From the NCBI GenBank assembly GCA_015179045.1, contig WHUZ01000317.1:1-12384 (forward strand): a stretch of DNA of 12,384 nt, written 5' to 3'. Below the pieces are notes generated by a model that worked only from the letters and a program-made list of their open reading frames with translations, was not told where the DNA came from and made no database searches. Of this stretch, positions 6,853 to 12,384 are shown one piece after another. Position numbers and translations under genes: made by a program. The stretch's first letter is position 1. Every line of letters begins with the position of its first letter. Source of the DNA: Kalaharituber pfeilii (Eukaryota; Ascomycota; Pezizomycetes; Pezizales; Pezizaceae).

Positions 6853-7147
6853 ATGTCGGCACCGGAAGGCTCATCCGCTGCCTCCTCTTCCTCGAGGACC
6901 TCTCCCCGGAGATGTCGCCAACCTCCGTGACGAGCAAGCGTTTCCAGGTAATGTATCCACCCCTCTCTCTTACAGCCAGCAAGAACTGCAAAACATGATA
7001 ACCCATGTTGCCTAGCTACGGGCAAATATGCATGGTCAAATATTGCAGCAGCTAGGATTCCAGCCAGCACCGACTCTGCAACGACGACAGCCAGCATAGC
7101 CTCCTTGGCCTACCCAGGTCCGAAAGGCTCTCCTCCGAAGTATCTCC
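6853..7147 (+). pseudogene. gag: B1 gag stub, 5' end only
   Basis: An ATG at 6853 opens a short Ser-rich frame (MSAPEGSSAASSSSRTSP) that closes near 6930. From about 6911 a neighbouring frame carries protein-like sequence (DVANLRDEQAF, SYSQQELQNMITHVA, MHGQILQQLGFQPAP) up to the junction with the 3' LTR remnant. It is interrupted by TAG at 7013 and 7097, both natural products of CAG changed to TAG. A one-base indel between the two frames is needed to join them. The Gln-rich helical part suits the N-terminal region of a gag protein, but no named domain is visible. The rest is deleted. Confidence 0.5.
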
Positions 7148-7292
7148 TCCGCCGTATACACCTCCGTAGCCATTCCGACCCGCCGTATTCACACTTCCAG
7201 GATGACGCCGGCACCGCCGTTTTCCCTACCGTAGCCGTAATATCCGATGCCTTTCAGCGCCCACCGGAGCCAAGCCCCTCACGCCTGTAACA
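7148..7292 (+). repeat. B1 3' LTR remnant (last 145 bp)
   Basis: Aligns without indels to 6669-6813. I count 13 differences, all transitions. It begins at the shared word TCCGC, so the internal deletion joined gag to the LTR at or near this 5-bp microhomology. It ends in GTAACA followed by the AAAAC duplication. The open frame at 7105-7290 is not a gene. Confidence 0.9.
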
Positions 7293-7297
7293 AAAAC
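7293..7297. repeat. Target-site duplication of B1, right copy (AAAAC)
   Basis: Identical to 6070-6074. The gag frame of element A resumes with the codon at 7298. Confidence 0.85.
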
Positions 7298-7830
7298 AAG
7301 ATAGTTACAGAGTTGAAAAGAAATATTGTCTAATTCTTTCTTATATAGCCAAGAGTACCCAATGAATTGCTTGATGACTAGTATAAATACTTGATAGTAG
7401 TTAGCATATAGGACAAGCTAATAATACAAGTTGTAGGTTACAGTAGTAGTAACAAACCTAGTAGCCATTCAAAGGGGAAACAATCTTTAGAGAAGAAGAA
7501 GAACAATATAGAAACTATAACCTCTAAGCTTAGCCTATACTTTCCCAGCTTCTTTAAGGAACTCAGTACCAAATAGAAAGCTAATAGAAAATGCTCTTAC
7601 TATAGAAGAAAAGGCTACACTCTTAGTAAATATATAGCTATAAAAATCATAAAGGAGTAGAAGATGACCTAGCCAACTAATCAGTTAGGTAATGAAAGAA
7701 AAAGAAATAATAACAAGAAGGAGGATAAGAAGAAGCTAAGAAAGATTAAATAAGAAAATAAAGAAGACTTAGCTAGGATATAGGCTCACAATCTAGTATC
7801 ATGTATTACCACTCTTAATAAATCTGAGTT
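7298..7830 (+). pseudogene. gag: Element A gag, 3' part with CCHC knuckle and basic tail
   Basis: Continues the frame broken at 6074: a short helical piece (VTELKRNIV), then RVPNELLDD and YKYLIVVSI with stops at 7331, 7346 and 7379, typical of the capsid C-terminus. Next come a Ser/Lys-rich linker, the zinc-knuckle remnant at 7592-7633, and a Lys/Arg/Asn-rich tail (ERKRNNNKKEDKKKLRK). Gag knuckles bind the element RNA during packaging. A switch to another frame at about 7800-7830 leads into the protease; it could be the programmed gag-pol shift or a later indel. Inactive. Confidence 0.65.
7592..7633 (+). other. Mutated zinc knuckle of element A (3 of 4 ligands lost)
   Basis: The spacing CX2CX4HX4C is exact when Cys is TGC at 7592 and the other ligand codons are TAT 7601, TAC 7616 and TAT 7631. 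All three now code Tyr; TGT to TAT and CAC to TAC are the RIP-type transitions on the two strands. Confidence 0.75.
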
Positions 7831-8388
7831 AGAAAACTAGAAAGGCAAATCTTAGCCAATGAAGTATCTGCCCCTCCTTCTTCTTCAGTTGGCCTCACTT
7901 CTCCTCTAATTTCCAAAGAACTTCTAGTAAAGAAATCAATTATTCTTAAAGCTAAGCTAAAATGAAAGAAAAATGATATCTTAAAATTAGTAATAATTAG
8001 AGTATATATTGACCTAGAAGTAGAAATGTCAATACTCTCTAACAAAGTACCAATTCAATACATCAAAAGAAAATTCTCTATTAAGTTCAGAAAAGCTAGT
8101 AGTATGCCCTTACCAAATACTAGAATAAAATATACTTCAAAGCTCTAAATGACTTTTATTAATAATATTAGTAAAGTTTATAAAGAACTTATTAACTTCG
8201 ATATAGGTGATAGAGGAAAGGACTATGATATACTCTTGTTAATGATATAAATAGCTAGTTACTAGTTATACATTAATTGGGACTTAGACTATATTGAACT
8301 AAATCATACTAAATACTTAGAATATATTAAGGTTAAGCACTTTAAACTTTATGAAGTAGAGAAACTTTATATAACTGAAGAATGGTAA
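7831..8388 (+). pseudogene. Element A aspartic protease (retropepsin) relic
   Basis: One frame from 7831 leads through a Pro/Ser-rich piece (NEVSAPPSSSVGL) to VYIDLEVEMSIL (catalytic region at 8002-8037), where Asp 8011 stands in the place of the active-site Asp of the family motif D-S/T-G-A-E. GAA and GTA at 8017 and 8020 are what GGA (Gly) and GCA (Ala) become by transition. Further on, YDILLLMI then a stop at 8248, then ASY and INW (8275-8280), matches the known closing pattern hydrophobic-Leu-Gly-Met-x-Trp...Asp/Asn-Trp. Stops include the TAA at 8248 in the place of the Trp. Retropepsin cuts the gag-pol polyprotein; this copy cannot work. Confidence 0.65.
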
Positions 8389-8459
8389 GTAAAACAAGTG
8401 TTTTTTATAAGTATATACGTATTGTGGGATGAAAAACAGCTCAAGTATGTATTTACCAA

Positions 8460-8570
8460 ATGGAAGCTAACAAGCAGGTAACCTTTGACCTAGTAGAATA
8501 GAAGAAGAAATTCCTGAAGATTTTTGACTTTGAGACTATAGTAAAACTACCCCTGCATCAATCTTATAAT
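8460..8570 (+). pseudogene. pol: Element A reverse transcriptase, N-terminal tip only
   Basis: The frame from 8460 has one stop (TAG 8499) and then KKKFLKIFDFETIVKLPLHQSYN. In Ty3/gypsy polymerases a Phe-x-Asp-hydrophobic-Phe segment followed by L-P-P-H-R-x-Y-D-H precedes the fingers domain; here the end reads LPLHQSYN (8547-8570). Gln for Arg and Asn for Asp are CGA to CAA and GAT to AAT changes. The next base, 8571, is the first of the B2 LTR, so the gene is cut in this motif and the catalytic YxDD part is not in the window. Confidence 0.6.
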
Positions 8571-9303
8571 TATTATAACTAAGGTAGAAACTTACCTACC
8601 ATTGTGGCAAGAGGCAAGAGTTCTACTACTAATGAGCTGCTACAGCTAAAGATGAAGATTCACCTACTAAGGAGATAATACTAATTCTACAATTGAATAT
8701 AAGACTAATGCTAATTGACTGGAGTGATTACCTATTAGGCTTAGCTGTTGATTCTCATATTATTTAGATAGGGTAGTACTAGGAAAGAGTGTATCATCTA
8801 AAATGCAGCTTAATATATAAACTCAAGTTACAGAAGCTTTATTTATATACACATATATATTAGTATATTCATTATCTTTATCCCATACTATTTTTACATA
8901 TTTTTATTATATATACCTATTACTACAGGAAGTAGTATTAAGAAGGAATTACCACATTGTTAGCCAATTATTTATTTGTTAACTCCTTATGTATAGCTAT
9001 ACTAAAGTCTATATAAGTACTGGCTGGCAATAATATAGTTAAAAGAATTAAGATACAAGTAGTATTCTAAGTTTCTGAACCTATCATTCCTTTAATATGT
9101 CTATGAATTCTGGTATTCTACTGTGTACTCTCTATCAAGTAGTTGCTCTTTCAGTGTACTATATATGTACCTCTGTAGTTATTTCAGAACCACCATATAT
9201 ACATATCTGTAGTAATCTTGACCTGTCATATTTATCCTACTATAGCTATAATATCTGGTTCCTTCTAGTACCCACTGGAGCTGAGCTCCTTATGCTTGTA
9301 ATA
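8571..9303 (+). repeat. B2 5' LTR (733 bp), heavily RIP-mutated copy of the B1 LTR
   Basis: Aligns end to end with 6075-6813. The ends TGTTAC and GTAACA have become TATTAT and GTAATA. Differences are overwhelmingly C to T and G to A relative to B1, with a few small indels. The TATA box is retained. Similarity continues about 50 bp past the LTR (TTACACTACTCCTC against TTACACCGCTGCTC), so this is a 5' LTR with leader and not a solo LTR. No matching 3' LTR or target duplication (the preceding bases are ATAAT) was found to the right. The open frame 9097-9357 here is not a gene. Confidence 0.9.
9010..9016 (+). promoter_or_regulatory. LTR TATA box (TATATAA), B2
   Basis: Same word and same offset (439 bp from LTR start) as in B1. 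It contains no C or G and so is immune to RIP. Confidence 0.6.
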
Positions 9304-9342
9304 TTACACTACTCCTCTTTTACCTACTACTCTGCCTCTATA

Positions 9343-9896
9343 ATATTAGTATCATAGAGGTTAACATAGTCGATAAAGAATCTATGATCTCCTAATGAGG
9401 TAGTTATTACTAGAATAGTTGCTTCGTTAGTAGTATAACATTATTAGAAAATAATAGTAAGTACTAACTAGGAAGCCTAGGGATAATTAGGACAGGACGC
9501 TGTTGGTCACCTACAGCTTGACAGAGTAAGCTACTATAGTACTCTAATTAGAAATACTACTCCGTTATCTCTAGAAGAGATAACTAGGCTAGGTTTAGTT
9601 TTAGGAGGAGCTGATAAGTCTGAAACTTGATAGCTAATAAACTGGACCATATATCCAATAGATTGGAATGAGGCCTTAGCCTCTATAGAAAGCCACTGTC
9701 AGAAAGAGCACTTAGGATAAGATCCAGTAAGAGTATTTAACTTAAGCTAAATAGCCTGCCCCGACAGAAGAACCATTATTAGTAAAAGCTATAATACTCC
9801 TACTTAAAGTTATTTCTATATAAGAATATATTATAAGTTTTTTATTCATATAATTGGCCATAACAAAGTACTCCTGTTATACTATAACTTTAAGTT
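9343..9896 (+). pseudogene. Broken reading frame after B2 LTR, unidentified (gag position)
   Basis: At the place of the B1 start ATG (6853) this copy has ATA (9343-9345), a G-to-A loss of the start. The same frame then runs over 180 codons with stops that are mostly TAG, TAA or TGA of the CAG, CAA, CGA and TGG type. The least damaged part is 9487-9717: GQDAVGHLQLDRVSYYS, TPLSLEEITRLGLVLGGAD, then NWTIYPIDWNEALAS and SHCQKEHLG. It looks like real protein sequence, not chance, but I do not recognise the family. By position it should be gag of the B family, yet it does not match the gag stub of B1. It may instead be another element's gene. Confidence 0.4.
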
Positions 9897-10414
9897 ATTA
9901 CCTCTATAGCTATCACTTTAGCACCTTTTGTAATTAAATAGTACCTAGAAGCTCTTCCTATCACAGATACAGTAAAGATTCTAATCATTAGAGAACCTTA
10001 TATAGTCATTAGCAAGCTTTTGAATATTTCACTCAAAAAGTTTCAGAAAATTCCTCCAGTTAATCTCACAAAATTCTAGAAATAGTTTTAAGAAACCCTA
10101 GCTAATATTATTAATGCAGAGCTCATAGTCATCCAAGCACAGTTACTATAGTTTTAAAAAGAAATATATATACAAATAATATTTATATAGAAAGCTACTA
10201 TATATATGATATCAACTATCTACGAGTATTAATAATCTATCTTAGACAGTATAAAATAAACAATCATCTCTCTGTAAACCACTAAAATGGATTAGGAATA
10301 GATAATACTAGCTGTCACAATACTCAAGTTAGAAATCAAGTTCAAGCAAATAATAGACTAAGGGAAGTATACTCTTAAGGAAGAAGGTAGTGATGATCAA
10401 TGTGCAGCAGCTAA
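9897..10414 (+). pseudogene. Degenerate coiled-coil-like frame before the gag relic
   Basis: A frame running from about 9897 through an ATG at 10287 to about 10414 has many stops of the RIP type. It reads TLAPFVIK, REPYIVISKLLN, KKFQKIPPVNLTKF, then Leu/Ile/Gln-rich helix-like stretches (INAELIVIQAQLL), and later KLEIKFKQIID and GKYTLKEEG. Helical, charged sequence of this sort occurs at gag N-termini and also in the C-terminal tails of fungal pogo-type transposases. I cannot decide between them. It precedes the gag core at 10415 in another frame, so it may be that protein's N-terminus after an indel. Confidence 0.3.
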
Positions 10415-11704
10415 CAGGTAGAAATAAAGAGGATCCGCCTTACTTCCACTACTAGAATCTGGATTGAGGGGCTCAGACAGGCAACATATATCTAGTTTGG
10501 TGAGAGAAGGACTCTCTCCTCCCCCACTAAGAAGTCAAAAAAATCCAGAGTAGGAGGTAGCTCTTCCAGTTCCGACTCTAAGAAAGAAGAGAAAGAGAAA
10601 AAGAGAAAGGAAAAGAGGAAGAGAAAAAAGCAGACTATATTGGAATTAATGGAGGAATTCTTTGCACAATTTCTCAAAACAATACCTAAGCAGAAGGAGA
10701 TCTTAGAGGCTCCAAAACTACAACCCTATGAGGGTAACCCTAAGGACCTAGAGCAATTCTTATAGCAGTTGGAAAATGTATGAGTATTGGAACAATGAAA
10801 GTATAAGAAGGATATTACTAAGATCTGATATACTATAAACCTTCTCCAACGAAATACTACTGACAAGCACAGAGATTCTATGAAATGGTATGAATTCTAC
10901 TATATAAAAATTAATATCAATATAGCTCACTGACTTCTTGTACAATAAAATGCTAATCTTAACTCAAAATAGTCTCAATAGACTATATTCTGTAAAGCCC
11001 TCTGCTCTTCCTTTACAACACAAGTAGGGAGAGAACAGGCTATTACCTAATAGTCTGAGTTGAAGTATACTAACTCAATTGATGACTTTCTTGACTCTCT
11101 TACGAACCTTATATAATGAACTAGATATAATAAGGAAATTGCAAAAGACAAAATAGTACAAGAATTAAATAGAGAAGTTAGACTTGTGTAGGTACAAATC
11201 ACCCATAAACTATATAGTCTAAGTAAGCAAATGGCTCTTCTCTGAGATATCAGACATAACTTGGAGAGATTCAAGTTCTATACTTAGTCCAAGAAATAGT
11301 ATAAGGATAAGAAGACTGAGAAGTCAAAAAACTCCTCTAACTACAAGTCTAAAAGAAACAGGAAATGAGAAAATAAGAACTCAGACTTCAAGTCTAAGAA
11401 TACTGAACTCAAAGGCATCCCTAGTAAGATCATTGAGAAGCAACGAAAGATAGACACCTGTCTTACATGTGGTAAGGGTACCTATAAGTGGTATGAGTAT
11501 TGGAAAGAGAAGCTAGTTACTAAGAGAGTGACAATTAAGCAGAAGAAAGAAGGGAAGGAGTAGAACTCTAAAAGAGACAAGAAGAAGGAGGATGTGAAGA
11601 TCTCCACAGTGTCTAGTCTAGAATCAGATGAACATAGTAGAAGAATTATTGAGTTGATAGAGAGTAGTAAAGGGAAATATAAACTACTAATAGTAAGGAG
11701 TTAA
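10415..11704 (+). pseudogene. gag: Ty3/gypsy gag relic with capsid domain and CCHC knuckle
   Basis: One uninterrupted frame of about 430 codons with 19 internal stops (first at 10493, last at 11561), ending at TAA 11702. Order: Thr/Arg-rich start; Ser and Lys/Glu/Arg-rich linker (SSSSSDSKKEEKEKKRKEK, 10559-10615); helix ELMEEFFAQFLKTIPKQKE; then the Retrotrans_gag core beginning PYEGNPKDLEQFL, with YKKDITKI, NTTDKHRDS and KWYEFYY, and later VGREQ and NSIDDFLDSL. A long basic tail (11300-11400) leads to the knuckle remnant at 11459-11500 and a Lys/Glu-rich end. Gag is the structural protein that forms the particle. Absence of indels over 1.3 kb with this many stops is typical of RIP, not of ordinary decay. 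It may belong to B2 or to a third element. No protease follows. Confidence 0.8.
11459..11500 (+). other. Mutated zinc knuckle of the second gag (2 of 4 ligands lost)
   Basis: Cys codons at 11459 and 11468 survive. The His position (TAT 11483) and last Cys position (TAT 11498) both now read Tyr; spacing CX2CX4HX4C is exact and Gly-Lys after the second Cys is kept. Confidence 0.75.
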
Positions 11705-12022
11705 TAAGACTCGAGGAAAAAATAGTCAGGTATTTTCTGCATGATATTTAATTACATTAGGAACTGAAAATTTTTGTATCCTATGCGTCAAACACCACTA
11801 GTGCCTCTGATACAGACTTGCCACCTAGGGTGCAAAATATTCATTCTTTTAAATCATGAACCTCGGCCTAGTGACTGATATCTGGAACTCTTCTTTTAAC
11901 TGTATCTTCCCCATATATATTTGCAATATTCTTATTACAATGCACCTTTCTGCCTCTGAATACTTAAGTACAACCTCTTCTTTTTTTACTTCCTGGCTTC
12001 TGTTTCACTCTCCTACTACTAT
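11705..12022. other. Non-coding stretch, nothing recognised
   Basis: After the gag stop, base composition becomes more balanced by about 11770. I see no pol sequence, LTR end, RNA gene or clear repeat. The open frame at 11856-12050 on the plus strand is Ser/Phe/Ile-rich with no features and is probably chance. The minus-strand reading PGSKKRRGC at about 11970-12000 hints that very decayed copies of the 27-bp repeat may reach this far. Confidence 0.4.
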
Positions 12023-12384
12023 GAAATGGCCCTTATTACTCCACATCTAGACACAGCATCTCCTTCTCAGTATTCGGATGTATCTCCTCATAGTTTGCAC
12101 CCAGACATAGCCCATAATTTTTAGTGTTAGGACACAGCTCTTGCTTTTTTACAACTAGATATGGCACCTTTTTCTCAGTGCCTGGACACAACCAAATATT
12201 CCTGGCACTAGGAAGCAGCCTCTCTTCTATACAGTCTAGACATAGCCGCTCATTGTCTGTACCCAAACTCAGCTAATTGCTTTCCTTGCCAGTACGTAAC
12301 TCTTGCTTTCTTATACTAAGACACAGTATCTTTTTCTTAGAGCCCAGATACAACTAAACATTGGCAGTATTGCAGGATGGTAGT
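12023..12384 (-). repeat. 27-bp tandem repeat coding degenerate nonapeptides (minus strand)
   Basis: A GACACAG-like word recurs at 12050, 12077, 12104, 12131, 12158, 12185, 12212, 12239, 12266, 12293, 12320 and 12347, always exactly 27 bp apart with no indel. On the minus strand each unit reads as nine residues ending Leu-Cys: PNTEKEMLC, PNTKNYGLC, LVVKKQELC, PSARNIWLC, LGTDNERLC. Rough consensus P/L-G/N-T-K/E-x-x-x-L-C. The frame has stops at 12273-12275 and 12354-12356, both at the position where another unit has Trp (TGG changed to TAG). There is no ATG; the open piece begins from a TTG. The array continues past the right end of the window, so a start and signal peptide could lie outside. 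I know no family with this repeat. Confidence 0.8.

Larger units (their letters stand above)
6075..7292 (+). mobile_element. B1: young, internally deleted LTR retrotransposon
   Basis: A 1218-bp insertion with a 739-bp 5' LTR (6075-6813), a leader and short gag stub, and a 145-bp remnant of the 3' LTR (7148-7292). It starts TGTTAC, ends GTAACA, and has an exact 5-bp duplication on its flanks. It is visibly more GC- and CpG-rich than everything around it. All of pol, most of gag and the 5' part of the 3' LTR are missing, so it could only move with help. Deleting it together with one AAAAC makes the reading frame of element A gag continuous, which confirms the boundaries. Confidence 0.9.
5266..8570 (+). 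mobile_element. Element A: relic LTR retrotransposon (gag, pro, start of RT)
   Basis: Reading left to right after removing the nested copy B1 (6075-7297), the order is coiled-coil gag N-terminus, gag core, CCHC zinc knuckle, basic linker, aspartic protease and the N-terminal motif of a Ty3/gypsy reverse transcriptase. That order is the known gag-pro-RT layout of Ty3/gypsy elements. The body is cut at 8570 by the LTR of B2. The rest of pol and both LTRs of A are not recognised in the window. Stops throughout are of the type made by C-to-T and G-to-A changes, and codons are strongly AT-biased. Confidence 0.75.

Noticed and set aside
6834..7097. 87-residue minus-strand open frame in the GC-rich element
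   Set aside because: It lies antisense to the gag stub of B1, where GC-rich sequence keeps several frames open; the plus strand explains the region better.
9420..9460. GTATAACATTATTAG as a possible 3' LTR end of B2 with an ATAAT-like duplication
   Set aside because: The preceding bases do not align with the LTR, and the reading frame at 9343-9717 continues through it.
9990..10414. C-terminal coil of a pogo/Fot1-type DDE transposase
   Set aside because: Only the helical, charged character and a Gly-Lys...Leu-x-x-x-Gly segment suggest it; no DDE catalytic region is present upstream, so the claim is not supported.
12036..12266. 76-residue minus-strand open frame as an intact gene
   Set aside because: Its only start would be TTG, the repeat units extend beyond it on the upstream side through stop codons, and it is best described as part of the 27-bp array.
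1..12384. tRNA, 5S rRNA or other structured RNA genes
   Set aside because: I looked for A-box and B-box like words (GGTTCGAATCC type) and clover-leaf arms on both strands by eye and found none that hold together.

Overview
The window looks like a piece of a filamentous ascomycete (Pezizomycotina-type) genome, in a repeat-rich, gene-poor compartment. I base this on fungal Ty3/gypsy-type gag and pol relics whose stop codons are almost all explained by C-to-T or G-to-A transitions, the pattern of repeat-induced point mutation (RIP). No species can be named. I found no intact protein-coding gene, no tRNA or rRNA and no bacterial-type system.

Layout. 1-265 holds a broken coiled-coil-like reading frame. 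301-3066 is a chain of unrelated degenerate tandem repeats with units of 30/60, about 57, 10, 12, about 135 and 9 bp. The 9-bp array is split by a 1631-bp insertion (3067-4697) that ends in A11, has a 14-bp near-perfect target duplication, and carries remnants resembling ORF1 of a fungal LINE. The array resumes at 4698-4870. 4871-5265 holds only a weak 55-bp duplication.

5266-8570 is an old, heavily mutated LTR retrotransposon (element A): coiled-coil gag, CCHC knuckle, retropepsin and the first residues of reverse transcriptase. Two members of a second family (B) sit in it. B1 (6075-7292) is a GC-rich, young, internally deleted copy. It has a full 739-bp 5' LTR with TGTTAC...GTAACA ends, a gag stub, the last 145 bp of the 3' LTR, and an exact 5-bp target duplication AAAAC. 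Removing B1 and one AAAAC restores the gag frame of A. B2 starts at 8571 with an aligned LTR (8571-9303) that has been turned AT-rich by transitions, and it cuts A's pol in the reverse transcriptase N-terminus. Downstream lie an unidentified broken frame (9343-9896), a coiled-coil-like frame (9897-10414) and a long gypsy gag relic (10415-11704) with 19 internal stops. These may be the body of B2 or a third element.

11705-12022 shows nothing clear. 12023 to the window end is a 27-bp tandem repeat that encodes degenerate nonapeptides on the minus strand.

Chronology, inferred: A inserted, then B2, then heavy RIP, then B1, which has been only lightly mutated. The genes here do not work together; this is a stack of dead mobile DNA and minisatellites.
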